From positions 4,604,001 to 4,668,000 of the forward strand of contig NZ_CP120361.1 in the NCBI RefSeq assembly GCF_029457495.1: a stretch of DNA of 64,000 nucleotides. The letters run 5' to 3'. This DNA comes from Chelativorans sp. AA-79. Its GTDB lineage: Bacteria > Pseudomonadota > Alphaproteobacteria > Rhizobiales > Rhizobiaceae. The notes below the pieces were generated by a model, which saw only the letters and a program-made list of their open reading frames with translations, was not told the origin of the DNA and did no database searches. Position 1 is the first letter of the stretch. Every line of letters starts with the position of its first letter. Of the stretch, positions 46,544 to 55,220 are shown piece after piece. The position numbers and the translations under genes were made by a program.

Positions 46544-46640
46544 TGTCAATCATAATCGATCAATTTCGGTCATGCTGCGCTGCAATCTGAAAATTTGTGA
46601 TCGAATTTGATTGACAATGCGTGAGGAGGATGCCCTTAAT
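46544..46640. promoter_or_regulatory. Divergent rha promoters with paired DeoR-type operators
   Basis: TGTCAATCATAATCGATCA (46544-46562) and TGATCGAATTTGATTGACA (46598-46616) are inverted copies agreeing at 17 of 19 positions, 35 nt apart. Each carries a TTGACA facing outward (46549-46544 leftward, 46611-46616 rightward), so the repeats overlap both -35 boxes. Rightward, CTTAAT at 46635-46640 is a possible -10. A single repressor such as RhaR bound to both copies would shut off rhaDI and rhaRSTPQUK together. Confidence 0.7.
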
Positions 46641-46659
46641 ACGCGCAATGGGAGGAGCC

Positions 46660-47469
46660 ATGCACGAAAAGGAACGCCATCGGATCATCCTGTCCGCCGT
46701 CCAGGAAAGGCCTGTCGTGACGGTGCAGGAATTGGTCGAGATGACCTCGTCCTCCGAGGCGACGATAAGGCGGGACATTGCGGCTCTCCACGTGCAGAAG
46801 CGGCTCCGGCGCGTGCGCGGCGGCGCCGAAGCACTGAACCCGCCGCAGGTGGTCGGGCTAGCCGGCCGCCCTTTCCGCGTGAACGAAGCCCTGCATACGG
46901 CGGAGAAGCGCGCCATCGCCAGCGAGGCCGTCGAGCTCTGCACGGATGGCGAGCCGATCATCATCAATGGTGGCACCACCACGTTCCAGATGGTGCACTT
47001 CCTTGCCAACCGGCGCATGCCGATCTTCACCAATTCCTTCCCGATCGCCGAGCATCTGCTCAAGCACTCCAAGAACACGGTGATGCTCTCGGGCGGCACG
47101 ATCTATCGGGAGCAGAACATCATTCTCTCGCCCTTCGACAACGACGTGACGCGCAATTTCTATGCCAAGCGCATGTTCATGGGCGCGCAAGGGCTCGGGC
47201 CGCTCGGCCTCATGGAAGGCGACCCGCTCCTGATCCAGGCCGAGCAGAAGCTGATCGACCAGGCGGACGAACTGGTGGTACTGGTGGACTCCTCGAAATT
47301 CCGCCAGCGCTCGAGCCTCATCCTGTGCGGTCTGGCGCGCATATCGACCGTGATCACGGACGAGGGAATTGAAGACCGGGAGGCGAAGATGCTGGAAGAT
47401 GCCGGCGTCTCACTCATCGTCGCTCGCGTCAATCAAACGAAACAAGAGGAATCTTCGCTGCCCGCATGA
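46660..47469 (+). CDS. rhaR: DeoR family rhamnose regulator
   Basis: A 269-residue DeoR-type regulator. The N-terminal HTH (VVTVQELVEMTSSSEATIRR) is followed by a sugar-phosphate-sensing DeoRC domain with INGGTTTFQMVHFL, MLSGGTIYRE and VVLVDSSKFRQRSSL. ATG 46660 has GGAGGAG upstream and lies just past the inferred promoter, ruling out the in-frame start at 46621. Its position and family match the negative regulator of rhamnose catabolism in Rhizobium leguminosarum. It probably binds the inverted repeats upstream. Confidence 0.92.
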   Translation: MHEKERHRIILSAVQERPVVTVQELVEMTSSSEATIRRDIAALHVQKRLRRVRGGAEALNPPQVVGLAGRPFRVNEALHTAEKRAIASEAVELCTDGEPIIINGGTTTFQMVHFLANRRMPIFTNSFPIAEHLLKHSKNTVMLSGGTIYREQNIILSPFDNDVTRNFYAKRMFMGAQGLGPLGLMEGDPLLIQAEQKLIDQADELVVLVDSSKFRQRSSLILCGLARISTVITDEGIEDREAKMLEDAGVSLIVARVNQTKQEESSLPA

Positions 47470-47509
47470 GGCGGGGGCGCTGATCTTTGCAACGCAAGGG
47501 AGGAAACTC

Positions 47510-48505
47510 ATGTCGATCGTGAAGAAATTGCTCGCGGCGGCGGCCGTCACCGCTGCGCTCATCGCCACGCCGGCCATGGCCGAGCCGGTCAAGATCGCAC
47601 TCGTGGTCAAGTCGCTCGGCAACGGCTTCTTCGATGCCGCCAACAAGGGCGCGCAGGAAGCGGCCAAGGAGCTGGGCGATGTGGAGGTAATCTATACCGG
47701 CCCCACATCGGCCACCGCCGAAGGCCAGATCGAGATCATCAACTCGCTGATCGCCCAGCAGGTGGATGCCATCGCCATCTCGGCCAACGACCCGGATGCG
47801 CTGGTGCCTGCGCTGAAGAAGGCGATGGACCGCGGCATCACCGTGATCTCCTGGGATTCGGGCGTAGCCCCCGAGGGTCGCGAAATGCACCTGAACCCCT
47901 CCGATACCAACCTGATCGGCGAGACGATCATCAAGCTCGCTGCCGATTACCTGCCGGAGGGCGGGGACGTCGCCATTCTCTCCGCGGCTTCGACGGCCAC
48001 CAACCAGAACGCCTGGATCGACGCGGCCAGACAAGTGCTGCCGGAGAAGTTCCCGAACATCAACCTGGTCGCTGTTGTCTATGGCGATGACGACTCGGTG
48101 AAGAGCACGAACGAGGCGAAGGGTCTCATCGCCTCCCATCCGGATCTCAAGGCCATCATCGCGCCCACCACGGTGGGTGTGGTCGCCGCCGCTCAGGTGG
48201 TGACGGACCAGAACCTGATCGGCAAGGTCAATGTCACGGGCCTGGCGCTTCCGTCCGAATTCAAGAAGTTCATCGACAACGGCGCGAGCCAGGCCGTGGC
48301 GCTCTGGAACCCGATCGATCTCGGCTATTCAGCGGTCTATCTTGCGCACCAGCTCGCCACGGACGAGGCGGAGGCCAAGCCGGGCGCGACACTCTCCATC
48401 GGCCGTGTCGGCGAGGTGACGCTGGACGATACCAATTCGGCGGCGATGGCGGCTCCTTTCCAGTTCGACAAGTCGAACATCGAGGAATTCTCGAAGATCT
48501 ATTGA
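47510..48505 (+). CDS. rhaS: Rhamnose ABC transporter substrate-binding protein
   Basis: A 331-residue periplasmic binding protein of the ribose/CUT2 type. The signal peptide is VKKLLAAAAVTAALIATPAMA (cleavage about residue 24), followed by KIALVVKSLGNGFFDAANKG. The hinge region contains ISWDSGVAPEGR and ILSAASTATNQNAWID typical of rhamnose-binding proteins. ATG 47510 follows GGGAGGAAA. It is the first structural gene of the transporter and is followed by a terminator-like hairpin. Confidence 0.94.
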   Translation: MSIVKKLLAAAAVTAALIATPAMAEPVKIALVVKSLGNGFFDAANKGAQEAAKELGDVEVIYTGPTSATAEGQIEIINSLIAQQVDAIAISANDPDALVPALKKAMDRGITVISWDSGVAPEGREMHLNPSDTNLIGETIIKLAADYLPEGGDVAILSAASTATNQNAWIDAARQVLPEKFPNINLVAVVYGDDDSVKSTNEAKGLIASHPDLKAIIAPTTVGVVAAAQVVTDQNLIGKVNVTGLALPSEFKKFIDNGASQAVALWNPIDLGYSAVYLAHQLATDEAEAKPGATLSIGRVGEVTLDDTNSAAMAAPFQFDKSNIEEFSKIY

Positions 48506-48519
48506 TCCTGCGCATTTGA

Positions 48520-48545
48520 ACGGGCGCGGCAATCGCTGCGCCCGT
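48520..48545 (+). terminator. Hairpin after rhaS, partial terminator
   Basis: ACGGGCGC (48520-48527) pairs with GCGCCCGT (48538-48545); the loop can form two more GC pairs. ATTCTT follows. It sits 15 nt after the rhaS stop and 71 nt before rhaT. Confidence 0.55.
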
Positions 48546-48616
48546 ATTCTTAGGGAATCGTCTGAGATGCTCTTGCCCTACGTTGCCCCCCTCTGGCCTG
48601 CCGGAGTTGTCGCCAG

Positions 48617-50161
48617 ATGATGCACACCTCCGTCCAAAGCCCGGAGCCGTCCGTCGCCGCCAGCGAGGCGGCGCCTGTCATCACACTCTCCGGCATAGCC
48701 AAGAGCTTCCCCGGCGTTCGCGCGCTTTCGGGTGTGAGCCTATCGCTCTATCCGGGTGAGGTGACCGCGCTCATCGGTGAGAACGGCGCCGGCAAGTCCA
48801 CTCTGGTCAAGATCCTCACCGGCATCTACCAGCCCGACGAAGGCGAGGTCCGCATCGATGATGCGCCGGTGAAGCTGCCCACGGCCCACGCAGCCTTCGA
48901 GCAGGGCATCACGGCCATCCACCAGGAGACGGTGCTCTTCGACCATCTCACCGTCGCCGAAAACATCTTCCTCGGCCATGCGCCGCGCACGCGGTTCGGC
49001 ACGATCGACTGGCGCATCATGCGCGCCAATGCACAGGAAGTGCTGGAGACGATGGGGGCGACGCATATCGAGCCCGGCACTCCGCTTTCCGATCTCGGCA
49101 TCGCCAACAAGCACCTGGTGGCCATCGCCCGCGCCATGTCGATCGATGCGCGAATCGTCATCATGGACGAGCCCACGGCGGCGCTCTCGGCCAAGGAGAT
49201 CGAGGAGCTCTTCCTGCTCATCGAATTCCTGAAGGGCCAAAAGAAGGCCATCCTCTTCATCAGCCACAAGTTCGACGAGATTTTCCGGATCGCCGATCGT
49301 TACACCGTCTTCCGCGATGGGCAGATGGTGGGCGAAGGCCTGCTTGCCGGCACCACGCAGAACGATCTGGTGCGCATGATGGTGGGCCGCGCGGTCGAGC
49401 ACATCTTTCCCGAGCGCGAGCCTAAGATCGGCGGCCCCCTGCTTACTGTTTCCGGCCTTTCGCACCCTACCGAGTTCGACGATATCAGCTTCGAACTGCG
49501 CGAGGGCGAGATTCTCGGTTTCTACGGTCTGGTCGGCGCAGGGCGCAGCGAGGTGATGCAGGCGATCGCCGGAATGACGCGCACGAGTAGCGGGAAAATC
49601 ACGCTCGGCGGCCAGGAGATCGCGCCGAAGTCGGCCGCCGACGCCATCGAAGCCGGCATCGTCTACGTGCCGGAGGAGCGCGGGCGGCAGGGCGTCGTCA
49701 TCGGCATGCCCATTTTCCAGAACGTCTCGCTTCCCTCACTCAAGCGCACCTCCAAATCCGGCGTGCTGCGGCTTGCTGAAGAGTTCCGCCTCGCCCGCAC
49801 CTATACGGAACGGCTCGATCTCCGGGCTTCCTCGCTCAGCCAGGACGTGGGCACGCTTTCGGGTGGCAACCAGCAGAAGGTGGTGATCGCCAAATGGCTC
49901 GCCACAGGGCCGAAGGTCATCATCCTCGACGAGCCGACGAAAGGCATCGATATCGGCTCCAAGGCGGCTGTGCACGGCTTCATGGCCGAACTGGTGGCGC
50001 AAGGCCTCTCCGTCATCATGGTCTCGTCGGAGCTGCCGGAGATTCTCGGCATGTCGGACCGCGTTGTCGTCATGCGCGAGGGCCGCATGGTCGCCGTGAA
50101 GGAGAACCGCAACCTCGACGCGGAGACGCTCGTCCGGCTTGCCGCGGGGATCACACAATGA
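48617..50161 (+). CDS. rhaT: Rhamnose ABC transporter ATP-binding protein
   Basis: A 514-residue double ABC ATPase of the CUT2 (RbsA-like) type. The first domain has Walker A GENGAGKST and Walker B IVIMDEPTAALS. The second has the degenerate P-loop GLVGAGRSE normal for this family, signature LSGGNQQKVVIAKWL and Walker B VIILDEPTKGIDIG. The ATG doublet at 48617/48620 leaves the exact start open. Its stop overlaps the rhaP ATG (ATGA). Confidence 0.94.
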   Translation: MMHTSVQSPEPSVAASEAAPVITLSGIAKSFPGVRALSGVSLSLYPGEVTALIGENGAGKSTLVKILTGIYQPDEGEVRIDDAPVKLPTAHAAFEQGITAIHQETVLFDHLTVAENIFLGHAPRTRFGTIDWRIMRANAQEVLETMGATHIEPGTPLSDLGIANKHLVAIARAMSIDARIVIMDEPTAALSAKEIEELFLLIEFLKGQKKAILFISHKFDEIFRIADRYTVFRDGQMVGEGLLAGTTQNDLVRMMVGRAVEHIFPEREPKIGGPLLTVSGLSHPTEFDDISFELREGEILGFYGLVGAGRSEVMQAIAGMTRTSSGKITLGGQEIAPKSAADAIEAGIVYVPEERGRQGVVIGMPIFQNVSLPSLKRTSKSGVLRLAEEFRLARTYTERLDLRASSLSQDVGTLSGGNQQKVVIAKWLATGPKVIILDEPTKGIDIGSKAAVHGFMAELVAQGLSVIMVSSELPEILGMSDRVVVMREGRMVAVKENRNLDAETLVRLAAGITQ

Positions 50162-51132
50162 GATCGCTTGCAAGACAGCGCGAGGTCTGGCTCCTCGCCG
50201 CCATCATATTGCTCGTCGCAATCATCGCAACGCGCTTTCCGGCATTCGCGCGGCCGGGCAACCTGCTTTCCGTCTTCAACGATACCTCTATCCTGATCAT
50301 CCTGGCGCTCGGCCAGATGGCGGTGATCCTGACGCGGTCCATCGATCTCTCGATGGCGTCGAACCTCGCCTTCACAGGCATGGCCGTGGCCATGACGAAT
50401 GCCGCATTTCCAGCAATCCCGGTGGTGCTGCTCATCCTGATGGCGCTCGCCATCGGGGCGGCGCTGGGCGCCTTCAATGGCCTGCTCGTCTGGAAGCTCG
50501 GCATCCCACCCATCGTGGTGACGCTGGGCACGCTCACCGTCTTCCGCGGCGCGACCTTCGTGCTTTCGGGCGGCGCGTGGGTGAATGCCGACCAGATGAG
50601 CCAGGGCTTCATCGGCCTGCCGCGCATCGTCTTCCTCGGCCTGCCGATGCTCTCCTGGTTCGCGATCGCGACGATCGCGCTCTTCTATCTCCTGATGACC
50701 CGGACAGCGCTTGGGCGCTCCATTCACGCGGCGGGGATCAACCCCGTCGCTTCCGTCTATGCCGGCATCGATGTGGGCCGCACGAAGTTCCTCGCCTTCT
50801 GCCTCTCCGGCATGGTGGCGGGCCTTTGCGGCTATCTCTGGATTTCGCGCTACGTGATCGCTTCCGTCGAGGTGGCGAACGGCTACGAGCTCACCATCGT
50901 CGCGGCCTGCGTGATCGGCGGCATCTCGATCGCCGGCGGCATCGGCAGCGTGGCCGGCGCGGTTCTCGGGGCGCTCTTCCTGGGCATCATCGGCAGTGCG
51001 CTTCCTGTCATCAACATCTCGCCCTTCTGGCAGCTCGCGATTTCCGGCGGCGCCATCATCCTGGCCGTGGTGCTCAATGCGCGCGGCGAGCGCCGGCAGG
51101 GCCGCATCATCCTGAAGAGGGCCGAGGCATGA
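50158..51132 (+). CDS. rhaP: Rhamnose ABC transporter permease 1
   Basis: A 324-residue CUT2-type permease with eight or more transmembrane segments. It has the typical ILALGQMAVILTRSIDLSM and GLLVWKLGIPPIVVTLGTLT motifs and IGGISIAGGIGSVAGAVLGA near the C-terminus. Its ATG overlaps the rhaT stop. A strong hairpin follows the gene. Confidence 0.92.
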   Translation: MRSLARQREVWLLAAIILLVAIIATRFPAFARPGNLLSVFNDTSILIILALGQMAVILTRSIDLSMASNLAFTGMAVAMTNAAFPAIPVVLLILMALAIGAALGAFNGLLVWKLGIPPIVVTLGTLTVFRGATFVLSGGAWVNADQMSQGFIGLPRIVFLGLPMLSWFAIATIALFYLLMTRTALGRSIHAAGINPVASVYAGIDVGRTKFLAFCLSGMVAGLCGYLWISRYVIASVEVANGYELTIVAACVIGGISIAGGIGSVAGAVLGALFLGIIGSALPVINISPFWQLAISGGAIILAVVLNARGERRQGRIILKRAEA

Positions 51133-51168
51133 GGAAATTCGAGGGAATAAAAGGGCTCCTCACCGAGT

Positions 51169-51198
51169 CACCCCCCTCTGACAGGCCAGAGGGGGGTG
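51169..51198 (+). terminator. Perfect 12-bp hairpin between the two permease genes
   Basis: CACCCCCCTCTG (51169-51180) pairs perfectly with CAGAGGGGGGTG (51187-51198) around a 6-nt loop; TTCTT follows. It looks like an intrinsic terminator but lies inside the rha operon, 36 nt after rhaP and 37 nt before rhaQ. Confidence 0.6.
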
Positions 51199-51235
51199 TT
51201 CTTGGCGATGCGCTTGCATTTGCATGGAGAGCCCA

Positions 51236-52237
51236 ATGAGCGACATCGCAGAAACCCGACGCCACATTCCCGATCGGCTGGACAGTCCGTTCAAATCGGC
51301 CCTATTCAGTTGGGAAACGCTGCTTGTGCTGGTGGCAGTGGCGATCTTCATCATCAACAGCATCGCCTCGCCCTATTTCCTCAATGCGTGGTCGCTTTCC
51401 GATCTCACCTTCAACTTCACGGAAAAGGGGCTGATCGCGCTCGCCATGGCGCTGCTCATCATATCCGGAGAGATCGACCTGTCGGTTGCAGCGATCATCG
51501 CGCTCGCCTCCACCGTGATGGGCATGGCGCTTCAGGCAGGGGCTGATACACCGATGCTCGTCACGATCGGCATCGGCACCGGGCTTCTCTGCGGCGCATT
51601 CAACGGCATGCTGGTGACGCGGCTGGGGCTTCCCTCGATCGTGGTCACGATCGGCACGATGAGCCTCTTCCGCGGCATCGCCTACATCGTCCTGGGCGAC
51701 GAGGCCTATAAGGGCTATCCGGAAAGCCTCGCCTTCTTCGGCCAGGGCTATGTCGGCTGGGTGATCTCCTTCGAGTTGGTGCTGTTCCTCGCCGCAGCCC
51801 TCGTCTTCTGGTTCCTCCTGCACCGCACGAGCTTCGGCCGCACGGTCTTCGCCATCGGCAACAACCCCGTGGCTTCAGCCTTTTCCGGGGTGCGGGTCGA
51901 GCGGGTGAAATTCATCCTCTTCTGCCTGACGGGGCTCATGTCCGGCATCGCCGCGGTGCTCATCACCTCCCGGCTCGGCTCCACGCGCCCCTCGATCGCG
52001 CAGGGCTACGAGCTCGAGGTCATCACAATGGTGGTGCTCGGCGGGGTCAACATCCTGGGCGGCGCGGGCTCGATCCTCGGCGTGGTGCTGGCGGCCGTGA
52101 TCATGGGGCTCGTGACCTTCGGCCTCGGCCTCATGAACGTGCCGGGCATCGTGATGTCCATCTCCATTGGCCTGCTGCTGATCACCGTGATCGCGCTGCC
52201 GATCATCTTCAACCGGATCAAGGAGAGGAGGGCCTGA
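51236..52237 (+). CDS. rhaQ: Rhamnose ABC transporter permease 2
   Basis: A 333-residue CUT2-type permease paired with RhaP. It has about nine hydrophobic segments, [20 protein letters not shown] and [20 protein letters not shown] motifs, and [20 protein letters not shown] near the C-terminus. ATG 51236 is preferred over 51224 because GGAG is 7-10 nt upstream. Its last base is shared with the rhaU ATG. Confidence 0.92.
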   Translation: MSDIAETRRHIPDRLDSPFKSALFSWETLLVLVAVAIFIINSIASPYFLNAWSLSDLTFNFTEKGLIALAMALLIISGEIDLSVAAIIALASTVMGMALQAGADTPMLVTIGIGTGLLCGAFNGMLVTRLGLPSIVVTIGTMSLFRGIAYIVLGDEAYKGYPESLAFFGQGYVGWVISFELVLFLAAALVFWFLLHRTSFGRTVFAIGNNPVASAFSGVRVERVKFILFCLTGLMSGIAAVLITSRLGSTRPSIAQGYELEVITMVVLGGVNILGGAGSILGVVLAAVIMGLVTFGLGLMNVPGIVMSISIGLLLITVIALPIIFNRIKERRA

Positions 52238-52554
52238 TGCCGGAAAAATACGCCTTCAAGATGAAGCTCAATCCGGGCATGCGCGAGGAATACAAGCGCC
52301 GGCACGACGAGATCTGGCCGGAGTTGGTCGCCCTCCTCAAGGATGCCGGCATCTCCGACTACTCGATCCACCTCGATGCCGAAACGGACACGCTCTTCGG
52401 CGTGCTCTGGCGGGCGGACGACCACAGGATGGCGGACCTGCCCAACCATCCGGTGATGAAACGCTGGTGGGCGCATATGGCCGACATCATGGAAACGAAA
52501 CCGGACAACGAGCCGGTGAGCATGCCACTCGAAACCGTCTTCCATATGGACTGA
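52237..52554 (+). CDS. rhaU: L-rhamnose mutarotase
   Basis: A 105-residue enzyme of the RhaM/RhaU family (ferredoxin-like dimer) interconverting the anomers of L-rhamnose. Motifs are [20 protein letters not shown] with the active-site His, [18 protein letters not shown] and [16 protein letters not shown]. The length and the conserved Trp pair match the family. It starts on the stop codon of rhaQ. Confidence 0.95.
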   Translation: MPEKYAFKMKLNPGMREEYKRRHDEIWPELVALLKDAGISDYSIHLDAETDTLFGVLWRADDHRMADLPNHPVMKRWWAHMADIMETKPDNEPVSMPLETVFHMD

Positions 52555-52558
52555 CCCC

Positions 52559-53923
52559 GTGCGCCACGTCGCCGTCATCGACATCGGCAAGTCGAACGCC
52601 AAGCTGGCGCTGGTCGACCTCGAGGGGCTCGCGGAGGTCTCCGTGCGGAAGATGCCGAACCGGCCGCTCACGGCCGGGCGCTATCCACATCATGACGTGG
52701 AGGCGATCTGGGAGTTTATCCTGGAGGGTTTGAGCGAACTCCGCCGCGAGCATCAGATCGACGCGATCTCGGTGACCACCCATGGTGCCACGGCGGCACT
52801 GCTCAAAGCAGACGGCAGCCTCGCCCTGCCCGTGCTCGATTACGAGCATGACGGACCAGACGGCATGCGCAGCGACTATGATGCGGTGCGCCCCCCCTTC
52901 TCCGAGACGGGATCGCCTGCCCTGCCGCTCGGGCTCAATCTCGGGGTACAGCTCTTCTGGCAGAGCCGCTCCTTCCCGGAAGAATTTTCCGCCGTTTGTT
53001 CCATCCTGATGTATCCGCAATACTGGGCCTTCCGCCTTACGGGCGTCTCCGCCAGCGAGGCGACCTCGCTCGGCTGCCATACGGATCTCTGGAATCCGGA
53101 AGCCGGCCGCTTTGCCTCGCTCGTCGGCCAGATGGGCTGGCAGAACCTTTTCCCGCCGCTGCGAGGGGCGAGAGACGTGCTCGGGACCATTCTGCCCGAT
53201 ATAGCCCGGAGAACTGGCCTCGCCCCCTCAACGCCGGTGCTCTGCGGGATCCATGATTCCAACGCCTCGCTCCTGCCGCATCTCCTGTGGCGCAAGCCGC
53301 CTTTCGCGGTGGTCTCGACCGGCACCTGGGTCGTCTCGATGGCCGTGGGCGGGCAGAAGGTCACGCTCGACCCGGCGCGTGACACGCTGATCAATGTCGA
53401 TGCGCTCGGCGAGCCCGTGCCGTCGGCCCGCTTCATGGGCGGCAGGGAGTACCAGATACTGACGGAGGGACAGGACACGGCCTTTACGGATGCCGACATC
53501 GAGGCCGTTCTGGAGCAAGGCATCATGCTCCTTCCCTCCGTGCAGACGGGCTGCGGGCCATTCCCGAATTCTTCCGCACGCTGGATTGCGCCGGGAGACG
53601 TTTCGAGCGGTGAACACGCCGTGGCCGCCGCATTCTATCTTGCGCTGATGACGACCACCTGCCTCGATCTCGCCGGAGCGGCGGGAGCCATCGTCGTCGA
53701 AGGGCCGTTCGCGGCAAACATGCTCTTTGCCGACATGCTGGAGGCCGCCACCGGGCGTATGGTCCTGCCGCAGGCGGGCCACGCAACCGGCACGAGCATC
53801 GGCGCCGCCCTCCTGGCGGAAGCACCGCCGCGCCATCCCCCCGCCGAAGCGCCGCGACAGAAGGGCGCAGACGCGCGCTGGCAAGCTTATGCGGAAAAGT
53901 GGCAGAGCAGGGCGAATGCTTAG
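52559..53923 (+). CDS. rhaK: Rhamnulokinase-type FGGY carbohydrate kinase
   Basis: A 454-residue FGGY kinase. It begins HVAVIDIGKSNAKLALVDLE with the N-terminal phosphate loop, has GIHDSNASLLPHLL with the catalytic Asp, and the ATP-site VVSTGTWVVSMAV. In R. leguminosarum the equivalent kinase phosphorylates the sugar and is also needed for RhaSTPQ transport activity; the same role is likely here by synteny. The start is GTG at 52559, 4 nt after rhaU. It is the last gene of rhaRSTPQUK. Confidence 0.92.
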   Translation: MRHVAVIDIGKSNAKLALVDLEGLAEVSVRKMPNRPLTAGRYPHHDVEAIWEFILEGLSELRREHQIDAISVTTHGATAALLKADGSLALPVLDYEHDGPDGMRSDYDAVRPPFSETGSPALPLGLNLGVQLFWQSRSFPEEFSAVCSILMYPQYWAFRLTGVSASEATSLGCHTDLWNPEAGRFASLVGQMGWQNLFPPLRGARDVLGTILPDIARRTGLAPSTPVLCGIHDSNASLLPHLLWRKPPFAVVSTGTWVVSMAVGGQKVTLDPARDTLINVDALGEPVPSARFMGGREYQILTEGQDTAFTDADIEAVLEQGIMLLPSVQTGCGPFPNSSARWIAPGDVSSGEHAVAAAFYLALMTTTCLDLAGAAGAIVVEGPFAANMLFADMLEAATGRMVLPQAGHATGTSIGAALLAEAPPRHPPAEAPRQKGADARWQAYAEKWQSRANA

Positions 53924-54420
53924 TCCGGAGCGGACTGCGTCAGCATCACCGCCTGCCTGCAAAGACCGGCCGGTGCGCATCCGGGCCCGCGAGAGCGATG
54001 GGGCGCGATTCAATGCAGGTGGAGAGGACAGAGAGAAAGACAGCGTAGGTGTCGGGCGTGGCAGGAAAAACACGCCCGATGACATCTTGAGGAAGCCTCT
54101 GGAAAATTCTTGACTGCCACACGAAATACGAACAGAACGCGGTCAGGGGCGCAGCGTGTCTCGGCGGAATGCAGCGGAAAAGACTGCGCGCAGAAGAGAC
54201 CCCCGGCACATGCCGACCGAACCACTGCACCAAAGTGTGCCAAAGGCAGGTTCAAATATCCAACACGTAGAGGTCCGGGCCCAGGGTTTTCCGATCGGTT
54301 TGTGGGTAAGCGCGTTCAGCCTTCCTCTTCTGCGGGAGGCGTGCGTGCAGGCGAGGTGCATGGGGATTCAAAGGCGGATGCCCCGTGCGGTTGATCCAGA
54401 AGAATTAGCAAAGGGTGCTT
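53924..54420. other. Non-coding region after the rha operon
   Basis: A 497-nt gap between rhaK and the ThuA-like gene. It contains the hairpin annotated at 54053 and, on the right, the probable promoter of the next operon (TTGACT at 54111-54116). Several overlapping ORFs of 72-97 codons run on both strands but none resembles a protein family, and I take them as chance readings. Confidence 0.5.
54053..54078 (+). terminator. Possible terminator of the rha operon
   Basis: CGGGCGTG (54053-54060) pairs with CACGCCCG (54071-54078) around a 10-nt A-rich loop. It is 130 nt after rhaK. There is no T-run, so it could instead be Rho-dependent or a leader structure. Confidence 0.35.
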
Positions 54421-55206
54421 ATGAGCATCAATGTATTGGTGTGGGGTGAGAATGTGCACGAGCGCGAGAATGAGCTCGTGCGTTCGATCTACCCCGAAGG
54501 CATGCATACGATCATCGCCAGAGCGATCGCCGCAGAAGGCGGCGTTTCGGTGAAAACAGCCGTGCTGCAGGACCCCGAGCACGGGCTGACGGAGCAGGCG
54601 CTGGCTGAGACGGACGTGCTCGTCTGGTGGGGGCACAAGGCCCATCGCCAGGTGGAGGACGAGATCGTCGAGCGCGTGGCCAAGCGCGTGTGGGAGGGGA
54701 TGGGCCTCATCCTGCTCCACTCGGCGCATTTCTCGAAGATCTTCAAGCGGCTGATGGGCACGCCCTGCGCGCTGAAATGGCGCGAGGCGGGCGAGCGTGA
54801 GCGGGTGTGGGTGGTCAATCCCGGCCATCCGATCGCGCGCGGGCTGCCGCAATATTTCGAGCTCGAACAGGAGGAGATGTACGGGGAGCCCTTCTCCGTG
54901 CCGGAGCCGCTCGAGACGGTCTTCATCTCCTGGTTCCAGGGCGGCGAGGTGTTCCGCTCCGGTCTCACCTACCGGCGCGGCGCGGGCAATATCTTCTATT
55001 TCCGGCCGGGTCACGAGGCCTATCCCACCTATCACGACGAGACGGTGCACAAGGTGCTGAGAAACGCCGTGCGCTGGGCCCATTCGCCGGCTCCAGCATA
55101 CACCGCGGTCCACGACGCGCCGAACGTGCCGGTGGAGAAGGCGCCCGAACCCATCACCGAGCGCGGCCCGAAGCTGCATAAGCCGGGTGAACAAGGTTTC
55201 AGATAG
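54421..55206 (+). CDS. ThuA domain protein
   Basis: A 261-residue protein of the ThuA-like (class I glutamine amidotransferase-like) fold. It opens with [20 protein letters not shown] and has [40 protein letters not shown] and [15 protein letters not shown]. In Sinorhizobium ThuA acts with ThuB in trehalose and sucrose-type sugar use via 3-keto intermediates; the substrate here is unknown. ATG 54421 is chosen over GTG 54415. The ThuB-like gene follows 14 nt downstream. Confidence 0.88.
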   Translation: MSINVLVWGENVHERENELVRSIYPEGMHTIIARAIAAEGGVSVKTAVLQDPEHGLTEQALAETDVLVWWGHKAHRQVEDEIVERVAKRVWEGMGLILLHSAHFSKIFKRLMGTPCALKWREAGERERVWVVNPGHPIARGLPQYFELEQEEMYGEPFSVPEPLETVFISWFQGGEVFRSGLTYRRGAGNIFYFRPGHEAYPTYHDETVHKVLRNAVRWAHSPAPAYTAVHDAPNVPVEKAPEPITERGPKLHKPGEQGFR

Positions 55207-55220
55207 GAAAGATTTTCATC

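Noticed and set aside
44517..46610. 697-codon plus-strand ORF
   Set aside because: Antisense to rhaD, whose two domains are unmistakable.
53946..54449. Short ORFs on both strands in the gap after rhaK
   Set aside because: They overlap each other on both strands, lack good ribosome binding sites and have no recognisable protein features.
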